Assembly: GCA_017430225.1 (NCBI GenBank)
Contig: JAFRNK010000029.1
Span: 1-64,000, forward strand
Length of the DNA: 64,000 nt
Direction: 5' to 3'
Source: Clostridia bacterium
Lineage (GTDB): Bacteria > Bacillota > Clostridia > Christensenellales > Aristaeellaceae
Shown: in pieces, positions 1 to 8,084 of the stretch
How the letters are laid out: the number at the start of each line of letters is the position of its first letter
Position numbering within the stretch: position 1 is the first letter of the stretch
Made by a program: the position numbers and the translations under genes
The notes under the pieces: model-generated
The model's input: only the letters and a program-made list of their open reading frames with translations
What the model was told of the DNA's origin: nothing
Databases searched by the model: none

Positions 1-620
1 AGGCCGTGCGGCGCAAGCCTTACGCGGTGATCCTGTTTGACGAAATGGAAAAGGCGCACCCCGACGTATTCAACGTATTGCTGCAGATCCTGGATGACGG
101 CCGTCTGACCGACGGTCAGGGCAGGGTGGTGGACTTCAAGAACACGATCCTGATCATGACCAGCAACCTGGGTTCCCAGCAGATCCTGGAAGGCATCGAC
201 GGAACTGGAAACCTGAGCGAAGACGCCCGCGACCAGGTCACGCGCCTGCTCAAGACGGCCTTCCGGCCCGAATTCCTGAACCGTATCGACGACACTGTGT
301 TCTTCACGCCGCTGACCAAGGATCAGGTGGAGAAGATCGTCGACCTGCTGCTCAATCGCCTGCGCGGACGTCTGAAGGAGCAGCAGCTGAACCTCGAACT
401 GACCCAGTCCGCCAAAGACAAGCTGCTCGATTTGGGCTACGATCCCGTCTACGGCGCGCGCCCCATGAAGCGTGTCCTGCAGGCGAAGATCGAGACCCTG
501 GTGGCCCGCAAGCTGATCGAAGGCGCGGCACTGCCCGGGGGCACCCTGGTCGCCGACGCCGCGGACAACGCGGACGGCTTCGTGATCAGTGTGGAGCAGG
601 AAAAGAAAAATATCGAATAA
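1..620 (+). CDS. clpB: ATP-dependent chaperone ClpB, C-terminal part (5' truncated by window)
   Basis: This is the end of a ClpB/Hsp104 disaggregase, the hexameric AAA+ ATPase that rescues aggregated proteins with DnaK. The reading frame is open from base 3, and the GTG at position 6 is an internal valine (A-VRRKPYAVILFDE), not a start. Visible parts are the Walker B of the second AAA module (ILFDEMEKAHPDVFN), sensor 1 (ILIMTSNLGS), the sensor-2 region (FRPEFLNRIDD) and the D2-small C-terminal domain with the GYDPVYGARPMKR sensor-2 arginine. ClpC is an alternative, but the tail after the ARPMKR block fits ClpB. A strong terminator follows at once. Confidence 0.93.
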   Translation, partial: AVRRKPYAVILFDEMEKAHPDVFNVLLQILDDGRLTDGQGRVVDFKNTILIMTSNLGSQQILEGIDGTGNLSEDARDQVTRLLKTAFRPEFLNRIDDTVFFTPLTKDQVEKIVDLLLNRLRGRLKEQQLNLELTQSAKDKLLDLGYDPVYGARPMKRVLQAKIETLVARKLIEGAALPGGTLVADAADNADGFVISVEQEKKNIE

Positions 621-633
621 GCTATAACAATGG

Positions 634-682
634 GGGACTGGCGCAAAAGACCCGTTCAATTGCGCCAGTCCCTGCTTTTTTT
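634..682 (+). terminator. Rho-independent terminator after clpB
   Basis: A perfect 13-bp stem (634-646 with 660-672, GGGACTGGCGCAA and its complement) closes a 13-nt loop and is followed by a T-rich run to 682. Confidence 0.92.
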
Positions 683-732
683 GCGTTTTTACAAAAAAAG
701 TTCCTGTATAAATAGCGTTTTGGCGAAGTTTA

Positions 733-741
733 TGTTATACT
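733..741 (+). promoter_or_regulatory. Probable extended -10 promoter
   Basis: TGTTATACT is a TGn extended -10 (TATACT at 736-741). No good -35 lies at the standard distance. It sits between the clpB terminator and the RBS of the next gene, so it probably starts the 790-5550 cluster. Confidence 0.4.
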
Positions 742-789
742 CTTACTTAGTATGCCCATCAAGGGCATACGGCGGAGGGATGTGTCTGT

Positions 790-2244
790 TTGCGTCATCA
801 TGATCCTGCAGGATCTTTGCGCCGGCGGGCGGCCGTGCTGGGCACGGCGGTCCTGTTGCTGACAGCGGCGGCGTTCGGCGTCCGGTTCCTTGCCGGACGC
901 GGGAACAGTACGGCTCCAGCGCTCGTCCTGCCGAATGCGGCGCGGCCGAAGTACCGGCTGCATCTCAGGTATGACGGGATCGGGCGTGAATTGACCGCGA
1001 CGGAAGAGATCGACTGGGTCAATTCCGGGGCGGTGCCGCTTGAGAAGCTGTGCCTCCGCGTGAATGCCGCGGCTTACGTCAATGAGACTTCGTCTCCGGC
1101 GGCTGCGGCTGACCTGCAGGAGACCGCTTATCCCGACGGCTTTGACGCGGCGGAGTTCACGCTGGAAGGCTGCTGGGTCGATGAGACGCTGCGGGCAGCG
1201 GCGTTCGACCAAAGCAACCCCGTGATCCTCTGGATCGACTCGCCGGTGGCGCCGGGCGGGAAAGCACAGATCCGGCTGAGGTTTCGCCTGAAAATTCCCG
1301 TCTGCGCTTCCTTGTTCGGAACATCCGGGGACGTCGTCCGCCTGGTGCAGGCGTTGCCGACGATCGCGGCTGTGTGGGACGGCACATGGGATACCGCTGT
1401 GCTCGCGCCTTATGGTGCGCCGCAGGACATCGACCTTTCCGATGTGCAGATGACCGCCGACCTGCCCGAGGGGTATGAACTGGCGGCAGGGGCGGACACC
1501 GGAACGAACCAGCTTGCCCTCCTCATTGTGCCTTCGGACATGAGCCGTACGTACGTACGCATGGGGAAGACGGAGATCCGCATATTTGCGGACAGCAGTG
1601 AGCGGGTTGATGCGCTGGCGGCCACCGTGCGGAAAACCTGGCCGGTATTTGAGCGCCTTTACGGGCAGCTGCCGCTCAGCCGCCTGACGCTGGTCGGTTT
1701 GGCACTCACGGACAGCGGATACTGCGCTCCGGGGCTCGTACTGCTGGATGACAGCCTGAGCGGGCCGGAGCTTGAGCAGAAACTGGCTTACTGGCTGGCC
1801 GGGCAGTGGTTCGGCTGGGCGATGGGCGCCGACAATGCCCGCGACGGCTGGACGACCTGCGCGGCCAGGCAATGGGCCGCTCTCCGGTATGCCCGCGAAA
1901 CTGCGGGGGCGGACGCGGAAACGAATCTGCGGGCGCTGTATGTGGATCTGCACATGCGCGAAAACCTGCACGCCGCTGTCACGCCGGCGACCCCGGCTGA
2001 CGGCTTTCCGGATCTCACCACTTACCGCGCCGTGATGGACGGCCGGGCGACCGCTTTCTATTATGCGCTGGACACGTGGATGAACGGCAGGTTCGACGCG
2101 TTCCTGGGGAGTCTGCTGCGGGGCAATGCCTTCACAGCCGTGAGCCGCGGCCTTTTCCTGGAGCGCCTGAATCAGGCGACCGGCCAGGACCTGGGGCCGC
2201 TGATGACTGACTGGCTGGATACATATATGCAAGAACGACCGTAA
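790..2244 (+). CDS. Membrane-anchored M1-peptidase-like protein lacking the zinc site
   Basis: The 484-aa product has an N-terminal membrane anchor or signal (about residues 12-35) and an extracytoplasmic region resembling M1 aminopeptidases: a beta-sandwich N-terminal half and an alpha-helical C-terminal half. Where M1 enzymes have HExxH plus a distal Glu, this protein reads YWLAGQWFGWAMG (about residues 333-345). The local fold signature (QWFG) survives but both zinc His and the catalytic Glu are gone, and the later WxxEG helix reads DGWTTCAA. It is therefore probably a non-catalytic binding or structural homologue. The start is TTG at 790, preceded by GGAGGGA at 774-780; no better in-frame ATG exists. 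The next gene, a glycosyltransferase, starts 20 nt downstream, suggesting one operon. Confidence 0.7.
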   Translation: MRHHDPAGSLRRRAAVLGTAVLLLTAAAFGVRFLAGRGNSTAPALVLPNAARPKYRLHLRYDGIGRELTATEEIDWVNSGAVPLEKLCLRVNAAAYVNETSSPAAAADLQETAYPDGFDAAEFTLEGCWVDETLRAAAFDQSNPVILWIDSPVAPGGKAQIRLRFRLKIPVCASLFGTSGDVVRLVQALPTIAAVWDGTWDTAVLAPYGAPQDIDLSDVQMTADLPEGYELAAGADTGTNQLALLIVPSDMSRTYVRMGKTEIRIFADSSERVDALAATVRKTWPVFERLYGQLPLSRLTLVGLALTDSGYCAPGLVLLDDSLSGPELEQKLAYWLAGQWFGWAMGADNARDGWTTCAARQWAALRYARETAGADAETNLRALYVDLHMRENLHAAVTPATPADGFPDLTTYRAVMDGRATAFYYALDTWMNGRFDAFLGSLLRGNAFTAVSRGLFLERLNQATGQDLGPLMTDWLDTYMQERP

Positions 2245-2264
2245 GTAAGGAGAATGGATTTCAC

Positions 2265-3380
2265 ATGAACAGAGAACAGTGCTGCGTACTGATTCCCTCG
2301 CTCAGCCCGGACGAGAAACTGCCGGCGTATGTGGAGGAACTGATCAAGGCGCAGTATGGCCTGATCCTGGTGATCGACGACGGGTCGGCGCCGGAGTATC
2401 AGCCGATCTTTGACCGCATTGCGGGCTGGCCGGGCTGCCATGTCCTGCACCACGAGGTCAACCGCGGCAAGGGCGCGGCGCTCAGGACAGGATTTGCCTA
2501 TATCCTCGAGCACACGAACCTGGAAGGCGTGATCACCGCCGATTCCGACGGCCAGCATACGGTCGCGGATACGTCCAAACTGGCGGAGCAACTCCAGCCG
2601 GAAACCGCTGAGCTGCTGCTGGGGTCGCGTGATTTTTCACGCCATTCCACCCAGGTGCCGCCGAAATCACGGGTGGGCAACCGCATCACTTCCGCTGTGT
2701 TCGCGCTTTTGTACGGGCAGTACCTGCCGGATACCCAGACGGGCCTGCGCGCGATGAACCGACCGATGCTCAAGGACTGTCTGGAAATTACCGGCGACCG
2801 CTTTGAGTACGAAATGAACCAGCTGATCTGGTGCTCCAGGAACCACGTGCCGATGACGGTCGTGCCGATCGAAACCGTGTACCACAACGAGAACCAGGGC
2901 ACGCATTTCCATCCGATCCGCGATTCCTGGCGGATCTACAAGCTGATCCTCGGCAATTTCTTCAAGTTTACGTCCGCGTCGCTGATCTGCTGGGCGGTGG
3001 ACTTCGTCCTGTTCCTGCTGCTCAAGAACGTGCCCGCGCTGGCTGAGCTCGAGATGCATACGCCCTGGCTGCGCGCGCTGAGCCGCAGTACGGAAGCGAT
3101 CCTGCTCGCGACGGCCATCGCGCGCGTCTGCTCCGCGTCCCTGAACTTCGTGCTCAACAAGGGCATGGTCTTCAATGTGAAGCAGTGCAAGGGCGCCGTA
3201 TGGCGCTATATCGTGCTCTGCGTCGCTGTGCTGCTGGTGTCCGGAATCGTGGTCAGCGCGCTGCATGCACTGACGGGTATCAGTTCCGGCGCCATCAAGA
3301 TCGTTGTCGATCTGATCCTGTTCGTCATCAATTATCGAATTCAGAAAAGCTGGGTCTTTGGCCAGCCGAAAGGAGACTGA
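2265..3380 (+). CDS. Fused GT2 glycosyltransferase - GtrA-like membrane protein
   Basis: The 371-aa protein joins two domains that are often separate. Residues about 5-225 are a GT-A family 2 glycosyltransferase of the polyprenyl-phosphate sugar synthase type: VIDDGS nucleotide-binding motif, NRGKGAALRTGF and the DxD-like ADSDGQH, and TQTGLRAM in the acceptor region. Residues about 230-370 are a GtrA-like four-helix membrane domain (FFKFTSASLICWAVDF onward, ending NYRIQKSWVFG). The family makes lipid-linked sugars on the cytoplasmic face, and GtrA is thought to help flip them. The sugar cannot be told from sequence. It lies between a peptidase-like protein and a phosphodiester glycosidase family protein, 6 nt upstream of the latter. 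Confidence 0.88.
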   Translation: MNREQCCVLIPSLSPDEKLPAYVEELIKAQYGLILVIDDGSAPEYQPIFDRIAGWPGCHVLHHEVNRGKGAALRTGFAYILEHTNLEGVITADSDGQHTVADTSKLAEQLQPETAELLLGSRDFSRHSTQVPPKSRVGNRITSAVFALLYGQYLPDTQTGLRAMNRPMLKDCLEITGDRFEYEMNQLIWCSRNHVPMTVVPIETVYHNENQGTHFHPIRDSWRIYKLILGNFFKFTSASLICWAVDFVLFLLLKNVPALAELEMHTPWLRALSRSTEAILLATAIARVCSASLNFVLNKGMVFNVKQCKGAVWRYIVLCVAVLLVSGIVVSALHALTGISSGAIKIVVDLILFVINYRIQKSWVFGQPKGD

Positions 3381-3386
3381 TGTTTC

Positions 3387-4385
3387 ATGAAACTGTCTGT
3401 ACGTATTGTGCTGTGGGTGCTCTGCGCCGTGATGATCCTGGCGCTGCCGTTTGCCGTCTCTTCTCCGCAGATCCTGGAGGAGGCCCAGTGGGAAATCATT
3501 GACGAAATGGATGCTTCCGGCAGCTGGTCGCTCTTCCCGACTGCTTACGGCGAAGCCGAGTGGGAGGAGGCTGCTCCGGAATATGAGCTGCCCATCGACC
3601 GTACTCCCGGTATGAAGCCGAACCCGGCGAACTATACCGCGGACAGCTACGAGGATGACAGCATCAGCGTCCATATGGAGACTCTGGAGCAGGACGGCGT
3701 GCTGTGGCGCGTCGCGCGGGTCAACATCGCGTCCCCGACCCAGCTGCGCACCAATTTCTACGCGAAGGACATCAAGAGCAACAAGGGCTATGGCTACGTG
3801 ACCAAGATGGCAGCGGCCAACAACGCCGTGGTGGCCATGAACGGTTCCGCCTTTACCCGCAGCAACAAGCTGCATTCTTTTGAAATCCGCATGAAGATCG
3901 TGCGGCAGACCAAGACCAACAAGGACCTGGATATCCTGATCACCGACGAGAACGGCGATTTCCACGTGTTCCCCAATTCCAAAGGCGCAGATACCTTCGA
4001 GAAGGACACCGGCCACGAGATCATCAACGCCTTCATGTTCGGCCCCGCCCTGGTGAAGGACGGCGAAGTGCTCAAGATGCCGAAAAAGTACGCCAATTAC
4101 GCAGGCGACGCCAAGAATCCCCGCGCGGCCATCGGCCAGATCGACAAGCTGACCTATGTGATGGTCGTGGCGGAAGGCCGGACCAAGGACAGCCAGGGCT
4201 GCACTTTCCAGCAGCTGGCCGATTTCATGGGCAGCCTCGGCTGCACGCAGGCCTATAACCTGGACGGCGGCAACTCCGCGATCCTGGTATTCAACAATGA
4301 GACATACAACACCAAGGCACAGGAACGCGACATCAACGACATGATCTACTTCGCGACCGCCGTGCCCGAGGAGGCCTGGAACTGA
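3387..4385 (+). CDS. Secreted phosphodiester glycosidase (NAGPA-like) family protein
   Basis: The 332-aa protein has an N-terminal signal or anchor helix (about residues 5-25) and an extracytoplasmic NAGPA domain (DUF2233). The hallmark C-terminal motif is present as AYNLDGGNSAILVFN (about residues 288-302), preceded by the AAIGQ block and by NGSAF near residue 152. Family members hydrolyse sugar phosphodiesters such as GlcNAc-1-P diesters; in Gram-positives they act on wall or exopolysaccharide phosphodiesters. Because it sits beside a polyprenyl-phosphate glycosyltransferase it may trim or transfer the sugar made there (inference). The stop overlaps the next start by one base (TGATG). Confidence 0.85.
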   Translation: MKLSVRIVLWVLCAVMILALPFAVSSPQILEEAQWEIIDEMDASGSWSLFPTAYGEAEWEEAAPEYELPIDRTPGMKPNPANYTADSYEDDSISVHMETLEQDGVLWRVARVNIASPTQLRTNFYAKDIKSNKGYGYVTKMAAANNAVVAMNGSAFTRSNKLHSFEIRMKIVRQTKTNKDLDILITDENGDFHVFPNSKGADTFEKDTGHEIINAFMFGPALVKDGEVLKMPKKYANYAGDAKNPRAAIGQIDKLTYVMVVAEGRTKDSQGCTFQQLADFMGSLGCTQAYNLDGGNSAILVFNNETYNTKAQERDINDMIYFATAVPEEAWN

Positions 4386-5338
4386 TGTTCGCGTTACGTG
4401 AAGACGCAGTAATCACGGAGATCGCGGGCGTCCGGGCCTACAGTTTCGGCCTGTGGGCGGCGCTGGGCGTACTGACGGCCGTGATCGTGCTGATCCTGCT
4501 GAACCGCAAAACGAAGCAGGCTCCCGGGGCTGCGGCGCTGCAGAGCTGCCTGTGCGTGGCCTGCGGCCTGATCCTGTCCCGCGTGTTTTTCGGCCTGCTG
4601 GACGCGTCCCTGGGCCAGGTGATGCCCGTCTGGGCGATGATCCGGCTGAGCGTGGGCGGATATTCCCTCTACGGCGCGCTGGCCGGCGCCTGCGTGGGCA
4701 TGTGGATCTCCGCAAAAGCGCTGAAGGCGAAGGCCGGGGATTACCTGGACCTGCTGGCGCCTGCATTCCTGGCATTCACTGTCTTTGAGCGGCTGGGGGA
4801 AAGCTGCATTGACGGCTTTGGCTGGAGCCGCGGCATCGAAAGTGCGATCCTGCACCAGCCCTGGCTGGCAGTGGTCGACGAGTACGATTCCTGGTACCTG
4901 ATGACTTGGCGCCTGGAAATCGTGATCGCCCTGATCCTGCTCACGATCCTGTTGATCGACGTCCTGAAGCCGCATAAGAGCGGGCATACCTTCCTCAAGT
5001 ACATGATGCTCTTCGGCGCGACCCAGATCATCATGGAAAGCCTGCGGTATGACCAGCATATGACGATCCGCAGTTTCGTGCGCATGGAGCAGATCTTCTC
5101 CATGGTGCTGCTGGGCGTTGCAGTGATCATCCTGGCGGTGCGGCAGTGGAACGCTCACCGTAAACTGGCGCTTTCAGGGCTCATCGCTATCCCGGTGGTG
5201 ACTGCCGCGGCAGTGGGCATCGAGTTTGCCATCGACCGCACGAATGTGAGCCGCCTGCTTCTGTATGCCGCATTCATCCTGCTGATCTGCGCGCTGGCCT
5301 GGATCGGCTTCCGCCTCCTGAAGGAGGACCGCGCATGA
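4385..5338 (+). CDS. Prolipoprotein diacylglyceryl transferase-like membrane protein
   Basis: The 317-aa protein has about seven predicted membrane helices and the overall plan of Lgt: an early FGLW helix, GGYSLYGALAG where Lgt has its HGGL region, and RLGESCIDGFGWSR where Lgt has the RxGNFxNxE loop. The catalytic His of HGGL is replaced (GGYS), and the Asn-rich loop is altered. It may therefore be a paralogue with a different acceptor, or inactive, rather than the housekeeping Lgt. Position in a glycosyltransferase/phosphodiester glycosidase cluster hints at a lipid-linked envelope substrate (inference). It overlaps the next start by four bases. Confidence 0.72.
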   Translation: MFALREDAVITEIAGVRAYSFGLWAALGVLTAVIVLILLNRKTKQAPGAAALQSCLCVACGLILSRVFFGLLDASLGQVMPVWAMIRLSVGGYSLYGALAGACVGMWISAKALKAKAGDYLDLLAPAFLAFTVFERLGESCIDGFGWSRGIESAILHQPWLAVVDEYDSWYLMTWRLEIVIALILLTILLIDVLKPHKSGHTFLKYMMLFGATQIIMESLRYDQHMTIRSFVRMEQIFSMVLLGVAVIILAVRQWNAHRKLALSGLIAIPVVTAAAVGIEFAIDRTNVSRLLLYAAFILLICALAWIGFRLLKEDRA

Positions 5339-5550
5339 CGAAAGAGCAGATCGAGCGCATCAACGTTCTGGCGCGGCTGAGTCGCGAGCGCGAGCTGATC
5401 GAGGAAGAGCTGGAGGAGCAGCGTGTGCTGCGCCGGCAGTATATCGATGAGTTCAAGGCCAACCTGAAGGCGACGCTGGACAATACCTATATCCAGGAGC
5501 CGGACGGGACGAAAAGGAAACTGAAGCAGAAAGAGACAGCGCAAAAGTAA
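5335..5550 (+). CDS. DUF896 (UPF0291, YnzC-like) small protein
   Basis: This 71-aa protein matches the DUF896 pattern: KEQIERINVLARLSR start, EEELEEQRVLRRQYID helix, FKANLKATLDN and a charged tail. Members such as B. subtilis YnzC form a two-helix hairpin; the function is unknown, although an SOS-linked role has been proposed for YneA-operon relatives. ATGA overlap with the upstream Lgt-like gene indicates translational coupling. Confidence 0.85.
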   Translation: MTKEQIERINVLARLSRERELIEEELEEQRVLRRQYIDEFKANLKATLDNTYIQEPDGTKRKLKQKETAQK

Positions 5551-5562
5551 AGGGAAGAATCA

Positions 5563-5612
5563 AAGGCATAAGGGTGAAGGCTTAAATTGAATGGCCTTAT
5601 CCGTTATGCCTT
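5563..5612 (+). terminator. Hairpin after the envelope cluster
   Basis: AAGGCATAA (5563-5571) pairs with TTATGCCTT (5604-5612), with an inner AAGGC/GCCTT stem. There is no immediate T run, so it may be an imperfect terminator or an mRNA 3' stabiliser. The downstream -35-like TTGATA begins at its foot. Confidence 0.5.
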
Positions 5613-5638
5613 GATAAATTATGATTTTTTCTTAATTT
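5611..5638 (+). promoter_or_regulatory. Possible promoter of the sigma factor gene
   Basis: TTGATA at 5611-5616, a 16-nt spacer and TAATTT at 5633-5638. The -10 is weak; ECF genes may instead be self-activated from an unlike promoter. Confidence 0.35.
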
Positions 5639-5680
5639 TCATGATTTTTCGGGATAAATCCAAAGGGGTATTACGTCTGT

Positions 5681-6196
5681 ATGAGTGAACGGGATCAGTC
5701 GACGGGCCAAAGCCCGCCCATGTCGTATTACGACGGGCTGTATCATGAGTACGCGACCGCCATTCTCCGTTTGTGTTACTACTACCTGGGCAGCCGCGAA
5801 CAGGCGGAAGACGTGGTGCAGGACGTTTTCATAAGGTTGATCTCGTCCGGTGTCACGATACGGCCCGGGAGCGAGAAAGCCTATCTGCTCAAAGCCGCAG
5901 TCAACCACTGCAAGGACGTGTGGCGGAGCGCCTGGGTCAGGCGCGCGGTGTTCGGGAGCCCGGCGCTGGAATTGACGCCGGACCCGAACGATATCCAGGA
6001 CGGCCTTGAAAAGGCCGAGCTGCTGACAGCGGTCAACCGGCTGCGCGCGGACTACAGGGAAGTCATCTTGCTGTTTTATTACCAGAATTGCACGATCGAG
6101 CAAATCGCTGAGATCACGGGCGTACCGAAGGGAACGGTCTCGAGCCGTCTGACCCGCGGACGCCAGAAACTGAAAGAAATCCTTGAAGGGAAGTGA
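5681..6196 (+). CDS. ECF-type RNA polymerase sigma factor
   Basis: The 171-aa protein has only regions 2 and 4, as in ECF sigma factors. Region 2 covers about residues 15-85 (YYLGSREQAEDVVQDVF), and region 4 about residues 115-165 (LRADYREVILLFYYQN, then the helix-turn-helix IAEITGVPKGTVSSRLTRG). It redirects RNA polymerase to a small regulon, usually envelope stress. The next gene begins 7 nt downstream and encodes a one-helix membrane protein placed like an anti-sigma factor. The stress sensed cannot be read from sequence. Confidence 0.9.
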   Translation: MSERDQSTGQSPPMSYYDGLYHEYATAILRLCYYYLGSREQAEDVVQDVFIRLISSGVTIRPGSEKAYLLKAAVNHCKDVWRSAWVRRAVFGSPALELTPDPNDIQDGLEKAELLTAVNRLRADYREVILLFYYQNCTIEQIAEITGVPKGTVSSRLTRGRQKLKEILEGK

Positions 6197-6203
6197 GTCG
6201 TCT

Positions 6204-7127
6204 GTGACATTGGAAGAACGTTTGACGCAGTTGCCGCAAGCCGCCGATGAGCTGGCAGCCGATGTCCGGGCGGATGAAAGACTGTACCAGCGCATCCGGC
6301 ATCAGGCCGAAGGCATGCGGCGCAAGCGGGTGCCGCTGCGCAGGGTACTGATTCCGGCAGGCGCGTTCGCGCTGGCCGCAGTGCTGCTCGTGCTCGTCTG
6401 GCCGGGCATTACGGGCGGTACGGTTCCGTTGAATATCATGAGCGTGACAGCCGGCGATAACGGCGGGAACGTTCCGCTGCCATCGACCCGAGCTGATCTG
6501 CCGGCGGGCAGCGTATCGCTGGACAGCGCGGACGACGTCCCCGCTTTCCGCAACATCTGGGCAGGCAATTCGGACAGCAATTTTCCGATGGTCATGGTCA
6601 ACGGCGCGTACTACCGCCTGCTTTCGACCCCCAAAAAGCTGTCCGACAAGCAGCTGGGCAGTCCGTTGGGCACGGTCGATCAGTATACGAACGATATGAA
6701 CGGCTACGGCCTCTGCTCCAATACGGTGCTTCAGGGCGAGACCGTCTGGCAGGTAAACGGGATGGGCGGAGCCGCCGTTGCGGCACGAATCGACGGCAGC
6801 CTGCGCGTGTTCCAGCGCGTCACCGCCAACGGCCAGGGTACAGCGCCTGCGAGCCTGGCTGAGGCGATCGCCCAGAGCGGCGTCAGGGAACTGAGCCTCT
6901 CCGGCGTCGGAAGAGTCCGCAACGAACAGACGGCGCAGCAGCTGCTCAACACCCTTCTGTACAGCGCGTCCTACCAGGGCAGCGGCTGCTCGAAAACAAG
7001 CCAGGTGCTGCACATCGTGTTCGGGAACGGCGTGACGCTGCAGATGTACGTACGCGATACGAGCCTTTCTTCCGGCGGCACGTGGTCGTGCCCGGCTTTC
7101 TTCGAACAATTCCGTCAGGCGATATAA
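6204..7127 (+). CDS. Probable membrane anti-sigma factor
   Basis: The 307-aa product has a cytoplasmic N-terminus of about 50 residues, one membrane helix (about residues 50-68, ILIPAGAFALAAVLLVLVW) and a large extracytoplasmic domain. Topology and immediate linkage to the ECF sigma gene suggest the cognate anti-sigma factor; no zinc-binding HxxxCxxC motif is present and I recognise no outer domain. I chose GTG at 6204 (AAGGGAAG at 6186-6193, correct spacing) rather than an in-frame TTG at 6183 that would overlap the sigma gene. Confidence 0.65.
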   Translation: MTLEERLTQLPQAADELAADVRADERLYQRIRHQAEGMRRKRVPLRRVLIPAGAFALAAVLLVLVWPGITGGTVPLNIMSVTAGDNGGNVPLPSTRADLPAGSVSLDSADDVPAFRNIWAGNSDSNFPMVMVNGAYYRLLSTPKKLSDKQLGSPLGTVDQYTNDMNGYGLCSNTVLQGETVWQVNGMGGAAVAARIDGSLRVFQRVTANGQGTAPASLAEAIAQSGVRELSLSGVGRVRNEQTAQQLLNTLLYSASYQGSGCSKTSQVLHIVFGNGVTLQMYVRDTSLSSGGTWSCPAFFEQFRQAI

Positions 7128-7136
7128 GGAGGCATC

Positions 7137-7586
7137 ATGCGCAAAACCGTCCTCTTGTCCATCACGGGAGTCAGCAAAACAAACGGCATTCCGGACGATG
7201 CGGTCAAGCTCTTCACCACCGGCTATCTGAGCGGTGAAGGCGACAGCTGGAAGCTGCGCTACAGCGAGACTTCTCCGGACGATATCAAAGATAAGAACCA
7301 TGTGACGCTGGAAATGAGCAACGGCATGATCACGATGACCAACAGCCAGAACAAAGGCGCGAATATGGTCTTTGTCCGGGGCAGCCGCTACCAGGGTGTT
7401 TACCGGACCCCGTACGGCGATCTGGACCTGGCCGTGTTCCCGAGCGTGGTCAACTACCGGATCGGCCAGGACAGCGGCGAAATCAATCTGAGTTATCAGC
7501 TCGACTTTGACGGGCAGTACGCCTCCGACCACGAGCTGCACATTCTGTATGCTGACAAATCCAACGGCCGGACGTCCGCTTCTTGA
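7137..7586 (+). CDS. DUF1934 (YwiB-like) calycin-type beta-barrel protein
   Basis: The 149-aa protein fits DUF1934: it begins MRKTVLLSITGVSK, contains LRYSET and VTLEMSNGMITMTN, and ends with NLSYQLDFDGQYASDHELHI. The fold is a small beta-barrel of unknown role. AGGAGG at 7128-7133 precedes the ATG. It follows the probable anti-sigma gene by 9 nt and overlaps or abuts the next gene. Confidence 0.85.
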   Translation: MRKTVLLSITGVSKTNGIPDDAVKLFTTGYLSGEGDSWKLRYSETSPDDIKDKNHVTLEMSNGMITMTNSQNKGANMVFVRGSRYQGVYRTPYGDLDLAVFPSVVNYRIGQDSGEINLSYQLDFDGQYASDHELHILYADKSNGRTSAS

Positions 7587-8082
7587 GCCGTTGAGGGACT
7601 CCCTGCGCGCATTGCTGGGGGTTCCTTGTTTTATACGGCGGAGCAGGAATGAAGACGCCCTGCTGGTGACGGACGCGCTCAGAGTTGCCAGGGATGCGGA
7701 CGAGCTCCCTGAGCGCCTGGAGCAGTCGGGAGACTGGCAAGTGCGGCGTGATGGCGATCTTTTGCAGCTGGATCCGTCTCCGGCGCTGTGGCAAAAGCTG
7801 ATCCTTGCCGCGCCGCTTTGTAATGAATACAGGCCTGAGGCGTATCCGGACTATCCGTTTCTTGCGTCCTGCGCCATTAGACTCTCGCAAATGAACGTAC
7901 CTGCGGAAAAACAGCCTGTAACGCCGCTGCGGATGACGCTCAAGTGTCTGGAAGCAGGAGAATTCAAACGATTGCAGGAAGAACTGCCCCAGGCGGTCGC
8001 GGTGCTTCAGAGAAAGCATTCGCCTTTGCCGGGGGCTGCGGGACTGTATATTCTCAGCCAAATAAAGAGAGGGGAGATATAA
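7549..8082 (+). CDS. Uncharacterised cytoplasmic protein
   Basis: About 177 aa, no membrane segment or signal, and no family that I recognise. The C-terminal half is helix-rich (QPVTPLRMTLKCLEAGEF, LQEELPQAVAVLQRK). The start is uncertain: ATG 7549 overlaps the DUF1934 gene by 38 nt and lacks a clear RBS, while TTG 7591 would not overlap. The stop lies 2 nt before the ATG of the MBL hydrolase, so it is probably cotranscribed with it. Confidence 0.6.
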   Translation: MLTNPTAGRPLLEPLRDSLRALLGVPCFIRRSRNEDALLVTDALRVARDADELPERLEQSGDWQVRRDGDLLQLDPSPALWQKLILAAPLCNEYRPEAYPDYPFLASCAIRLSQMNVPAEKQPVTPLRMTLKCLEAGEFKRLQEELPQAVAVLQRKHSPLPGAAGLYILSQIKRGEI

Positions 8083-8084
8083 CC

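Noticed and set aside
7944..8084. 47-codon extension of the MBL hydrolase
   Set aside because: Overlaps the preceding gene; ATG 8085 has an RBS and fits the family N-terminus.
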